Positions 7,452-15,422 of a DNA stretch of 64,000 bases are shown here, piece after piece. Each line of letters begins with the position of its first letter. The stretch's first letter is position 1. This DNA is from Variovorax sp. Root473 (GTDB lineage: Bacteria > Pseudomonadota > Gammaproteobacteria > Burkholderiales > Burkholderiaceae_C). The translations under genes were made by a program, and so were the position numbers. The stretch spans positions 1-64,000 of the forward strand of contig NZ_LMEV01000013.1 in assembly GCF_001426505.1 (NCBI RefSeq), written 5' to 3'. Under the pieces are notes generated by a model, which saw only the letters and a program-made list of their open reading frames with translations, made no database searches and had not been told where the DNA came from.

Positions 7452-8663
7452 ATGACGACGACGATGACCAAGCGAACCCTCCTCTCGACCCTGCTGCTCG
7501 CCGGCCTCGGCATGGCGGGTGCGGGCCAAGCCCTGGCCCAAGCCTCCGCCGAGCCGCTGCGCATCGGCCTGATCGCGACCTACTCCGGCCCTTACGCCGA
7601 CTACGGCCGCCAGTTCGACGCCGGCATCGCGCTCTATCTGAAGGAGCACGGCGGCAAGGTGGGCGGTCGCGTCGTCGAGATCATCAAGAAAGACACCGCC
7701 GGCCCCGCGCCCGACGCCGCCAAGCGCATCGCGCAGGAGCTCATCGTGCGCGACAAGGTGAACGTGCTCACCGGCCTGGACTTCAGCCCCAACGCGTACG
7801 CCGTGGGCGCCATCGCCACGCAGGCCAAGATCCCCACGCTGGTGATGAACGCCGCCTCCTCGGCCATCACGACCAGCTCGCCCTACGTGGCGCGCCTGTC
7901 GTTCACCGTGCAGCAGGTCACCGACCCGATGGCGCGCTACATGCTCAAGCAGGGCGTGAAAGACGCCTACACCGTGGTCGCCGACTACGCCTCGGGCGTC
8001 GATGCCGAAACCGCGTTCAAGAAGGCCTTCACCGCCGGCGGCGGCAAGGTCTCGGGCGAAGTGCGCACGCCGATGAACAACCCCGACTTCTCGGCCTACG
8101 TGCAGCGCATCAAGGACGCCAAGCCCCAGGCCGTGTTCTTCTTCTTCCCCTCGGGCGTGATGCCGCCGGCCTTCCTCAAGGTGTGGAAGGAGCGCGGCAT
8201 GGAACAGGCCGGCATCAAGCTCTTCGCCACCGGCGAAGCCACCGACGACAGCTACCTGGACGCCACCGGCGACGTGGCGCTGGGCCTCGTCACCAGCCAC
8301 CACTACTCGTTCGCCCACAACTCGCCCAAGAACCAGAAGTTCGTGAAGGACTTCGCCGCCGACAACGGCACCAAGCTGCGCCCCAGCTACTTCGCCGTGA
8401 CCGCCTACGACACCATGGCCGCCATCGACCTGGCGCTGGCCAAGACCAAGGGCGACACCGCCGGCGACAAGTTCATGGACGCGCTCAAGGGCCTGAGCTT
8501 CGAGAGCCCGCGCGGCCCCATCGAGATCGATGCGGCCACGCGCGACATCGTGCAGACCGTCTACATCCGCAAGACCGAGCGCGCCAACGGCCAGCTGGTG
8601 AACGTGGAGTTCGACAAGTTCGAGCGCGTCAAGGACCCGGCCAAGGAAGCCGCCGCCAAGTAA
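7452..8663 (+). CDS. ABC transporter substrate-binding protein, branched-chain type
   Basis: The 403-residue protein begins with a Sec signal peptide (KRTLLSTLLLAGLGMAGAGQALAQ) and then a Peripla_BP_6-type periplasmic binding fold (LRIGLIATYSGPYADYGRQ). The start at MTTTMTKR follows an AGAAAGG ribosome-binding site; a longer upstream frame was rejected because it would bury the signal peptide. It is the receptor of the importer formed with the next four genes. Linkage to the Rieske oxygenase and ligase suggests that it binds their substrate, perhaps an aromatic acid or amine rather than leucine. The ligand is not deducible from sequence. Confidence 0.9.
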   Translation: MTTTMTKRTLLSTLLLAGLGMAGAGQALAQASAEPLRIGLIATYSGPYADYGRQFDAGIALYLKEHGGKVGGRVVEIIKKDTAGPAPDAAKRIAQELIVRDKVNVLTGLDFSPNAYAVGAIATQAKIPTLVMNAASSAITTSSPYVARLSFTVQQVTDPMARYMLKQGVKDAYTVVADYASGVDAETAFKKAFTAGGGKVSGEVRTPMNNPDFSAYVQRIKDAKPQAVFFFFPSGVMPPAFLKVWKERGMEQAGIKLFATGEATDDSYLDATGDVALGLVTSHHYSFAHNSPKNQKFVKDFAADNGTKLRPSYFAVTAYDTMAAIDLALAKTKGDTAGDKFMDALKGLSFESPRGPIEIDAATRDIVQTVYIRKTERANGQLVNVEFDKFERVKDPAKEAAAK

Positions 8664-8699
8664 GCCAACGCCAGCCAGCACGCAGCAAGCAGGAAATTC

Positions 8700-9560
8700 A
8701 TGGGCATCGTGATCTTCGACGGAGTGGCCTACGGCATGCTCCTGTTTCTCATCGGCGTGGGCCTGTCCATCACGATGGGACTCATGAATTTCGTCAACCT
8801 CGCGCACGGCAGCTTCGCGATGGTGGGCGGCTACGCAGCCGCCGTGCTGATGAACCAGTGGGGCCTGGGCTTCGGGCTCTCGCTGGCCGCGGCCTTCATC
8901 GCTGCGGCGCTGGCGGGCGCGGTGCTGGAGTTCGTGTTCTACCGGCGGCTGTACCGCGCGCACCCGCTGGACCAGGTGCTGCTGTCGATCGGCGTGGTGT
9001 TCGTCTCGATCGCCGCGTTCACCTACTTCTTCGGCCCGACGATGCAGCCCTTCACGCTGCCGAAGGCGCTCGAAGGCCAGGTGTCGTTGCTCGGCCTCGA
9101 AGTGGGCCGTTACCGCCTGTTCCTGATCGGCTGCGGCGTGGCCGTGCTGGTCGCGCTGCTGCTGGGGCTGGGCAAGACGCGCTACGGCGCGATGGTGCGC
9201 GCCGCGGTCGACAACCAGCGCGTGGCGGGCGGCACGGGCATCCACGTGCAGCGCCTGTTCTTCCTGACCTTCTCGCTGGGCTGCGGCCTCGCGGGCCTGG
9301 GCGGCGCGCTGAGCCTGGGCATGCTGGGGCTGGAGCCGTCGTTCCCGCTCAAGTACCTCGTCTACTTCCTGATGGTGGTGTGCGTGGGCGGTGCGGGCAC
9401 CGTCACCGGCCCGTTCATCGCAGCGCTGCTGGTCGGCATCGTCGACGTGGCGGGCAAGTACTACCTGCCTGAAACCGGCGCCTTTCTCATCTACGTGTTC
9501 ATGATCGTCATGCTGCTGGTGCGCCCGAACGGCATCGTCGCCAAGAAGGGGCTCGCATGA
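8700..9560 (+). CDS. ABC permease, LivH type
   Basis: This 286-residue integral membrane protein has about eight hydrophobic segments and the LivH signature near its N-terminus (SITMGLMNFVNLAHGSFAMVGGY). The late block ending VRPNGIVAKKGLA is typical of the family's C-terminus. It is one half of the transmembrane channel with the LivM-type protein encoded next, whose ATG overlaps this stop codon by four bases. AGGAA lies just before the start. It serves the importer of the Rieske operon. Confidence 0.9.
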   Translation: MGIVIFDGVAYGMLLFLIGVGLSITMGLMNFVNLAHGSFAMVGGYAAAVLMNQWGLGFGLSLAAAFIAAALAGAVLEFVFYRRLYRAHPLDQVLLSIGVVFVSIAAFTYFFGPTMQPFTLPKALEGQVSLLGLEVGRYRLFLIGCGVAVLVALLLGLGKTRYGAMVRAAVDNQRVAGGTGIHVQRLFFLTFSLGCGLAGLGGALSLGMLGLEPSFPLKYLVYFLMVVCVGGAGTVTGPFIAALLVGIVDVAGKYYLPETGAFLIYVFMIVMLLVRPNGIVAKKGLA

Positions 9561-10519
9561 AGCCGCTGAGCCTCTCGCCCGCGCAATTGCGCGTGGCCGA
9601 AATCGCCTTCTGGCTCGCGCTCGCGGCCAGCTTCTTCCTGTTGCCCGACAAGCTCACGCTGATGAGCCAGATCATGATCTTCGGCCTGTTCGCCGTGTCG
9701 CTGGACATGGCGCTGGGCTACGCGGGCATCCTCACCGTGGGCCACGCCGCCTTCTTCGGCGCGGGCGCCTACGCGGCCGGCCTGCTCGCCAAGTACGGCT
9801 GGAGCGAGCCCTTCACCGGCCTGCTGTTCGCCCTCGCCGTGTGCGGCCTGCTCGGCTACGTGCTGAGCTACCTCGTCGTGCGCGGCGCCGACCTCACGCG
9901 GCTGATGATCACCATCGGCGTGTGCGTGCTGCTGTTCGAGCTGGCCAACCGGCTCTCGGGCATCACGGGCGGCACCGACGGCCTGCAGGGCGTGGTGATT
10001 GCGCCGGTGCTGGGCCTGTTCGAGTTCGACCTCTACGGCAAGACCGCGTTCGGCTATGCCTTCGGCGTGGTACTCGCAATGTTCCTGCTGGTGCGGCTGG
10101 TGCTGCGCTCGCCCTTCGGCCTGGCGCTGCGCGGCATCCACGACAGCCGCAAGCGCATGACGGCCATCGGCTCACCGGTGGAAGCGCGCCTGCGCATGGC
10201 CTATGCAATGTCGGCCGCGGTGGCCGGCGTGGCGGGCGCACTGCTGGCACAAACCACGCAGTTCGTGGGCATCGAGTCGATCAGCTTCAACCGCTCGGCC
10301 GAAGTGCTCATCATCCTCGTGCTCGGCGGCACCGGGCGGCTGTACGGCGGGCTCATCGGCGCCATCGTCTACATGCTGGTGCACGACTGGTTCGCCGACA
10401 TGAACCCGCAGTACTGGATGTTCTGGCTCGGCATCTTCCTGATCGCGGCCGTCATGCTGGGCCGCGGCGGGATCATGGGCGCGCTCTCGCGCGTGGTTCG
10501 CACGGGGAAGGCGCGATGA
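9557..10519 (+). CDS. ABC permease, LivM type
   Basis: This 320-residue membrane protein has the LivM core (MALGYAGILTVGHAAFFGAGAY, the conserved GHAAF region) and the family's terminal segment after the last hydrophobic helix. It pairs with the upstream LivH-type permease. ATGA overlaps at both ends couple its translation to its neighbours. It provides the second half of the membrane pore for the Rieske-operon importer. Confidence 0.9.
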   Translation: MKPLSLSPAQLRVAEIAFWLALAASFFLLPDKLTLMSQIMIFGLFAVSLDMALGYAGILTVGHAAFFGAGAYAAGLLAKYGWSEPFTGLLFALAVCGLLGYVLSYLVVRGADLTRLMITIGVCVLLFELANRLSGITGGTDGLQGVVIAPVLGLFEFDLYGKTAFGYAFGVVLAMFLLVRLVLRSPFGLALRGIHDSRKRMTAIGSPVEARLRMAYAMSAAVAGVAGALLAQTTQFVGIESISFNRSAEVLIILVLGGTGRLYGGLIGAIVYMLVHDWFADMNPQYWMFWLGIFLIAAVMLGRGGIMGALSRVVRTGKAR

Positions 10520-11283
10520 CATCGAGCACCACGCACGCGCTGCGCACGCAGAACCTGGGCATCCGCTTCGGCGCCTTCCAGGCCGTGAGCGAGGTCAACC
10601 TGTCGCTCGAACCCGGTGCGCGGCAGGCGCTGATCGGGCCCAACGGCGCCGGCAAGACGACGCTCATCAACCTGCTGACGGGCGTGTTCAAGCCCACCAG
10701 CGGCAGCGTCCACCTCGGCGAGCGCGACATCACGCGCCTGCCCGGCGACAAGCGCGCCCGCATGGGGCTGGCGCGCACCTTCCAGATCAACACGCTGTTT
10801 CCCAGCCTCACGCCGCTGCTGTCGGTGGTGCTGGCCATCAGCGAGCGCGAAGGGCTGGGCGCCACCTGGTGGCGGCCACTCAAGGGCTGCACCGCCGTGT
10901 TCGACGAAGCGCATGCGCTGCTCGCCACGCTGAAGCTCGACACCCTGGCCGACGTGCCCGTGGCCGAGCTGGCCTACGGCAAGCAGCGGCTGCTCGAGAT
11001 TGCGCTGGCGCTCGCCGCCAAGCCCCGCATCCTGCTGCTCGACGAGCCCGCGGCCGGCGTGCCGGAGGACGAGAGCGGCGAACTCTTCGAAGCCATCGCG
11101 GCGTTGCCGGCCGACATCAGCGTGCTCTTCATCGAACACGACATGAAGCTCGTGTTCCGCTTCGCGCGCCGCATCTCGGTGCTGGTGGGCGGACGCATCC
11201 TCACCGAAGGCACGCCCGCCGAGATCGGCGCCGACCCGCGCGTGCGCGAGGTCTACCTGGGAAGCTCGCACCACCATGGCTGA
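10516..11283 (+). CDS. ABC transporter ATP-binding protein, LivG type
   Basis: The 255-residue ATPase has a Walker A (GPNGAGKTT, near residue 40), a Walker B (RILLLDEPAAGV) and a switch His in LFIEHDMKLV. The signature region reads VAELAYGKQRLLEIALAL, the degenerate form usual in LivG proteins. It energises import together with the LivF-type ATPase encoded next. The ATG was chosen because it overlaps the permease stop and gives the normal LivG length; the longer open frame is a shadow. Confidence 0.9.
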   Translation: MTSSTTHALRTQNLGIRFGAFQAVSEVNLSLEPGARQALIGPNGAGKTTLINLLTGVFKPTSGSVHLGERDITRLPGDKRARMGLARTFQINTLFPSLTPLLSVVLAISEREGLGATWWRPLKGCTAVFDEAHALLATLKLDTLADVPVAELAYGKQRLLEIALALAAKPRILLLDEPAAGVPEDESGELFEAIAALPADISVLFIEHDMKLVFRFARRISVLVGGRILTEGTPAEIGADPRVREVYLGSSHHHG

Positions 11284-12004
11284 ATCCGCTGCACTGGCCT
11301 TCGACCGCGTCACCGCCGGCTACGGCAACGCCGTGGTCCTCGACCGCCTCGACTTCTCGCTGCGGCCCGGCGAAAGCCTGGCCGTCCTCGGGCGCAACGG
11401 CGTGGGCAAGACCACGCTGCTCGAAACGCTGATGGGCAACACCCGCGTGATGCAGGGCGCGATCCGCTGGCAAGGCGCCGACATCACGCGCTGGCCCGCG
11501 CACCAGCGCGTGCGCGCGGGGCTGGGCTGGGTGCCGCAGGAGCGCGAGGTGTTCCCCTCGCTCACGGTGGAAGAAAACCTCACGGTGATCGCCCGCCCCG
11601 GCAGCTGGACCTTGCAGCGGGTCTACGAATTCTTTCCGCGCCTGCGCGAGCGGCGCGGCAACTACGGCAACCAGCTCTCGGGCGGCGAGCAGCAGATGCT
11701 CGCCATCGGCCGCGCGCTGATGACCAACCCGAAGCTGCTGCTGCTCGACGAGCCGATGGAAGGCCTCGCGCCGATCATCGTGGAAGAGCTGGCGGCGGCG
11801 ATCCGGCGCCTGTGCGAATCCGAAGGCCTGGCCTCGATCGTGGTGGAGCAGCACCCGGTGCTGGCGCTCGACATGACGCACCAGGCGATCGTTCTGGAAC
11901 GCGGCACCGTCGTGCACGCGGGTCCGAGCGCGGCGCTGGCAGCCGACAAGGACCTGCTCGAAGGGCTGCTGGGCGTCGGCATCGCCGAGGCGCCGGCCGG
12001 CTGA
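11276..12004 (+). CDS. ABC transporter ATP-binding protein, LivF type
   Basis: The 242-residue ATPase has Walker A GRNGVGKTT, the ABC signature QLSGGEQQMLAIGRAL, Walker B LLLLDEPMEGL and a switch His in VVEQHPVLAL. The start overlaps the end of the LivG-type gene by eight bases. It is the last gene of the Rieske/ligase/transport operon. The next gene is on the opposite strand and its stop lies only a few bases away. Confidence 0.9.
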   Translation: MAESAALAFDRVTAGYGNAVVLDRLDFSLRPGESLAVLGRNGVGKTTLLETLMGNTRVMQGAIRWQGADITRWPAHQRVRAGLGWVPQEREVFPSLTVEENLTVIARPGSWTLQRVYEFFPRLRERRGNYGNQLSGGEQQMLAIGRALMTNPKLLLLDEPMEGLAPIIVEELAAAIRRLCESEGLASIVVEQHPVLALDMTHQAIVLERGTVVHAGPSAALAADKDLLEGLLGVGIAEAPAG

Positions 12005-12008
12005 GCCG

Positions 12009-12356
12009 TCAGGCCAGGCCGATCTTCCTGGCACCAGCGAAGAAGCGCCACGAGGCCAGGCCGGCCGCGATCACGCTCGCGCCCCACGACAGGCACAGGC
12101 AGACCCACAGGAGGAAGGTGAGGCCGATGTCCACCGCGGGCGCGAGGAAGGTCGTGTCCCGCCCCAGCAGCACGTAGGTGCCGAGGTTCCACCACACGGC
12201 GTACGGCACCAGGGCCAGGCACAGGCCGTAGACGAGGCTGGCCGCCAGCGGGCCGAGGTGTTCGCGCTGCACCGCCCAGCGCACGAGGAAGAACAGGGCC
12301 AGGTCCAGCAGCACCAGCGTCAACAGGGCGAGGCCCATGATGAGTTCGAAGGTCAT
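12009..12356 (-). CDS. Hypothetical membrane protein, three transmembrane segments
   Basis: This 115-residue protein starts MTFELIMGLALLTLVLLDLALFF. It shows three hydrophobic stretches (about 6-28, 37-60 and 75-101) and a short basic tail (FFAGARKIGLA). A GTG six bases upstream would add two residues; the ATG is preferred. No family is recognised. It is convergent with the importer operon and appears monocistronic. A perfect CACTG-TAAG-CAGTG dyad lies at its 5' end, next to the start codon, and could be an operator or RNA hairpin. Confidence 0.6.
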   Translation of the reverse strand: MTFELIMGLALLTLVLLDLALFFLVRWAVQREHLGPLAASLVYGLCLALVPYAVWWNLGTYVLLGRDTTFLAPAVDIGLTFLLWVCLCLSWGASVIAAGLASWRFFAGARKIGLA

Positions 12357-12399
12357 GGCCACACTGTAAGCAGTGCCGCGCGCGAAAAGACCCGATGGG

Positions 12400-12444
12400 T
12401 GCCGGCGTACCGGCAGGCGCTACCGCGCGCCGCAGCGCGCGGTA
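12400..12444 (-). terminator. Two GC-rich hairpins downstream of the binding-protein gene
   Basis: Two perfect stems follow one another: TGCCGG-CGTA-CCGGCA (12400-12415) and TACCGCGCGC-CGCA-GCGCGCGGTA (12421-12444). They lie just past the stop of the minus-strand binding-protein gene and before the next minus-strand gene. There is no T-run, so if they end transcription they do so as weak or factor-assisted terminators. Confidence 0.45.
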
Positions 12445-12457
12445 CGCATCACCGGCA

Positions 12458-13612
12458 TCAGCTCAGCATCTGGCCGCGGCTGCCGATCACGGCCACGTCC
12501 ACGAACTGGCCGCCTTCGCGGTTGGAGCGGCCGTAGTTGATCTTCACGCCGCCGAGGTCGAAGTTCTCGATGCTCGCCATGCCGCCGAGCACGGCGCTGC
12601 GCGTGGGCGAAGGGCCGGCGCGGCGCAGGCCTTCGGCCAGCACGGCGGCGTTCATGTAGCCCTCCAGGCTGGTGAGCGAGAAGTCCTTGTTGCCGCTGGC
12701 CAGCATGTCGGCCTGGTAGCGGCGCACGATCTCGAACTTGGTCGAGTACGGCGACGGCACCACGATCACGAAGCCCAGGCCGCGTGCCAGGTCGCCCATG
12801 GCCGACAGTGCGCTGGCCGTGATCGACAGGCCATAGGCCGAGCTGCTGTTGCCCGCGCCGCGCAGCGCCTTCAAAAAAACTGGCGCCGTGCCGGCCAGGC
12901 CGACCACCACCACCTGCGGCTTGGCCTTGGCGATGGCTTCGGCGGCCGGGCCCACTTCCATGCTCGTGGTGTTGGGCGTGGTGGCGATCACCGCCGGTTC
13001 CAGCTTGGCCTTGGCCAGCGCGTTCTTGAACGCCGCCAGCACCGACTGGCCCAGCGGGTCGTTCGAATGCACGAGGCCGATGCGGGTCTGGCCCAGCACG
13101 GCGGCCGTGCTCACCAGCTTGTCGACCTCCTGGTCGTAGTTGGCGCGCACCCAGAAGGTGTTGGGCGAGGTCTTCTTGCGCAGCGCGATGGTGCCGGTGA
13201 TCGGACCCACCACGGCCATGCCGGGCACCGCGTCCATCACCTCGGCGGTCTGGCGCGTGCCCAGCGGGTGCACCAGCGCGAGCACCGAGCTGTCTTTCTC
13301 GAAGGCCAGCGCGTTGGCCTTGGCCACGTCGGGCTTGAAGGTGTCGTCGGCCATCACGAGCTCGACCTTGCTGCCGTGCAGGCCGCCGGCCTTGTTCAGC
13401 GCATTGAAGAATGCGCTGGAGCCCTGGTACAGCCCCTGGCCGTTGGCCTTTTCCACGCTGCTGTTGTCGAAGGTCGTCCCGATGCGGATCGCACGGTTCT
13501 GCGCGAACGCCGGAAATCCCAACCCGGCGGCCGTGGCGGCCAGCCCGGACAGGGCGCGGCGGCGGCTGGTGGAAAGCGGCGCGGTCGAATCGCGCGGCAC
13601 GGGGACGGTCAT
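12458..13612 (-). CDS. Orphan ABC substrate-binding protein, branched-chain type
   Basis: The 384-residue protein carries a signal peptide with a twin-arginine-like start (STSRRRALSGLAATAAGLGF) ending at FAQ. A Peripla_BP_6 fold follows (IRIGTTFDNSSVEKANGQGLYQG). The start MTVPVPRD is preferred over one 12 codons upstream because GGAGG lies before it. No permease or ATPase gene is adjacent, so it either shares another importer or acts as a sensor. A 7-bp inverted repeat upstream (ACATTTC-N5-GAAATGT) may be its operator. The ligand is unknown. Confidence 0.85.
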   Translation of the reverse strand: MTVPVPRDSTAPLSTSRRRALSGLAATAAGLGFPAFAQNRAIRIGTTFDNSSVEKANGQGLYQGSSAFFNALNKAGGLHGSKVELVMADDTFKPDVAKANALAFEKDSSVLALVHPLGTRQTAEVMDAVPGMAVVGPITGTIALRKKTSPNTFWVRANYDQEVDKLVSTAAVLGQTRIGLVHSNDPLGQSVLAAFKNALAKAKLEPAVIATTPNTTSMEVGPAAEAIAKAKPQVVVVGLAGTAPVFLKALRGAGNSSSAYGLSITASALSAMGDLARGLGFVIVVPSPYSTKFEIVRRYQADMLASGNKDFSLTSLEGYMNAAVLAEGLRRAGPSPTRSAVLGGMASIENFDLGGVKINYGRSNREGGQFVDVAVIGSRGQMLS

Positions 13613-13646
13613 GATCAAAGCCTCCAGTATTCGGTGACAAAAGTTC

Positions 13647-13665
13647 ACATTTCAAACAGAAATGT
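13647..13665. promoter_or_regulatory. ACATTTC-N5-GAAATGT inverted repeat
   Basis: A perfect 7-bp dyad begins 35 bases upstream of the orphan binding-protein start codon and lies in AT-rich sequence. Its position in the promoter region suggests an operator; the regulator is unknown. Confidence 0.4.
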
Positions 13666-13697
13666 AACGCACCTCGCTGGATTGGTCATGACAACCC

Positions 13698-15326
13698 CTA
13701 GAGCAGCTCCTCGCCCACGATGGGCAGCAACAGCCAGTTCTTGAAGCGCAGCCAGAGGAATTCGCCCGGTTCATCCTCGTGCACGATGTCGCCGCCCGCA
13801 TCGTCGTATTCCAGCCACTGCACGCGCCGCCCGCCCGGCGCAAGCCGCAGCCGGTAGCCCAGGTTGACGCGCTCGCCGCCCATGAGCCGGTCGTAGTCCT
13901 TCACCAGCAACGGACTGTCGATGACCAGTCCCATCTCGGTGTTGACGGCGGCCGAGCGGTGGTCGAGATTCATCGAGCCGACGAAGAAGCGCTCGTTGTC
14001 CACGATGGCCAGCTTGGCGTGCAGCCGGCTGATCGACTTGCCGAAATCGCCGAAGCGCCCCGTTCGCCCGGTGAGCGTGGGCGCGATCTCGTAGATGGTC
14101 ACGCCGATCTTCAGCATGTCGGCGCGGTAGCGCTCGTAGCCCGCGTAGGCCAGCGGCTCGTCGGTGGCGCCCAGCGAATTGGTGACCACCGTGATGCGCC
14201 CGCCGCGCTCGATGGCCGTCTTCATCATCGCCATGCCGCGCGCGCCGGGAATGAAGTACGGCGAACCGATCTTCACCTCGTGCCTGGCCGCCTGGATCAC
14301 GCCGAGCGCGCCCTCGGTCACGCTGCCGCCGTAGGCCGCCTCGGCCTTGCGCGTGATCTTGTCGGGGTCGTCCACGAACAGCGTGGCCGGCGCCCAGTAG
14401 CGGTCGATGCGGCCGGTGGTGAGCTGCTCGCCCACCGGCGACTTGCCCAGCACGTCGCGCGGCTGTATCGGCACGTCGGGAACGGCCGCGCGCGCCAAAG
14501 CGTCGAAGCGCCGCTGGGCTTCTTCGAGCGGCAGGCGTCGCGGCACGATGCGCTCGATGGGCCAGGCGTGGTCGCTGTTCCAGTAGCGGTCGAAGCCCTC
14601 GGACATGCGGCGCACGATCGGGCCGCTGGAGAGCACGTCCATGTCGATGAAGTTCGCCGCCGTGCTGCGCATGAAGTACTCGTTGGCGATGTTGCGACCG
14701 CCCGAGACCGCGAAGCTGTTGTCGGCCACCAGCAGCTTGTTGTGCATGCGGTGGTTGATGCGGCGAAAGTCTCCCAGCGACAACAGCAGCCGCGCCGGCA
14801 GCGACGCCGCACGCGAAGGCAGCGGGTTGAACAGCCGCACCTCGATGTTCGGGAAGGCCGAGAGGCTGCTGAACACCTCGTCCTCGCCCGCCGTGTACAG
14901 GTCGTCCACCAGGAGCCGCACGCGCACGCCGCGCGCAGCGGCCTCGCGCAGTTCCTTGAGGAACAACAGGCCGACGTCGTCGTTGCTGATCAGGTAGTAC
15001 TGCACGTCGAGCGACTTCTCGGCGTGCCGCGCCAGCGAGATGCGCGCATCGAACGCGAACGCCGCCTCGGGCAGCAGCCGGAAGCCCGACAGCCCCGCCG
15101 CCCCGCCCTGCGGCGCGTCCTTGGCGGCCAGCCGGCCCAGGTCGGTGTCGGCCACGTCGGTGATCGCACTCGTGAGCACCGGGTGCGGCTGCGGCGGCGG
15201 CAGGCTGGCGCAGCCCGCGAGCCAGGCGATGGTCAGCCCCGTCGACGCCAGGGCGACGAAGCGGCGGAGGCAGAGGCAGAGGCAGAGGCAGAGGCAGAGG
15301 CGGAGGCAGGACAGGGCGACGGCCAT
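13698..15326 (-). CDS. Phospholipase D / cardiolipin synthase-like lipoprotein
   Basis: The 542-residue protein has two HKD motifs, HNKLLVADNSFAVSGGRN in the first half and HAKLAIVDNERFFVGSMN in the second, as in phospholipase D and cardiolipin synthases that transfer phosphatidyl groups. It begins with a hydrophobic leader ending in the lipobox LAGC (Cys39), so it is probably a lipoprotein facing the periplasm. The leader contains five exact CAGAGG repeats on the plus strand, read as alternating Leu-Cys. The start MAVALS gives a normal leader; the longer frame adds 14 unlikely residues. It stands alone and is divergent from the nucleoside-recognition gene. Confidence 0.85.
   Translation of the reverse strand: MAVALSCLRLCLCLCLCLCLRRFVALASTGLTIAWLAGCASLPPPQPHPVLTSAITDVADTDLGRLAAKDAPQGGAAGLSGFRLLPEAAFAFDARISLARHAEKSLDVQYYLISNDDVGLLFLKELREAAARGVRVRLLVDDLYTAGEDEVFSSLSAFPNIEVRLFNPLPSRAASLPARLLLSLGDFRRINHRMHNKLLVADNSFAVSGGRNIANEYFMRSTAANFIDMDVLSSGPIVRRMSEGFDRYWNSDHAWPIERIVPRRLPLEEAQRRFDALARAAVPDVPIQPRDVLGKSPVGEQLTTGRIDRYWAPATLFVDDPDKITRKAEAAYGGSVTEGALGVIQAARHEVKIGSPYFIPGARGMAMMKTAIERGGRITVVTNSLGATDEPLAYAGYERYRADMLKIGVTIYEIAPTLTGRTGRFGDFGKSISRLHAKLAIVDNERFFVGSMNLDHRSAAVNTEMGLVIDSPLLVKDYDRLMGGERVNLGYRLRLAPGGRRVQWLEYDDAGGDIVHEDEPGEFLWLRFKNWLLLPIVGEELL
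15265..15306. repeat. CAGAGG hexanucleotide tandem repeat
   Basis: Five exact CAGAGG units (15271-15300) are flanked by one degenerate CGGAGG unit on each side. The array lies in frame within the leader peptide of the phospholipase-D-like lipoprotein and encodes (Leu-Cys)n. A change in copy number would lengthen or shorten the hydrophobic core by two residues per unit without breaking the frame. Confidence 0.9.
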
Positions 15327-15422
15327 GGGTCGCACTGTAGCGCCGCAGAACTCCGGCCGCGGCGGCATGCCGCCCTATGATCAACGGCACACACGGCAGC
15401 CAACGAAAAGAAGGAAAAACGC

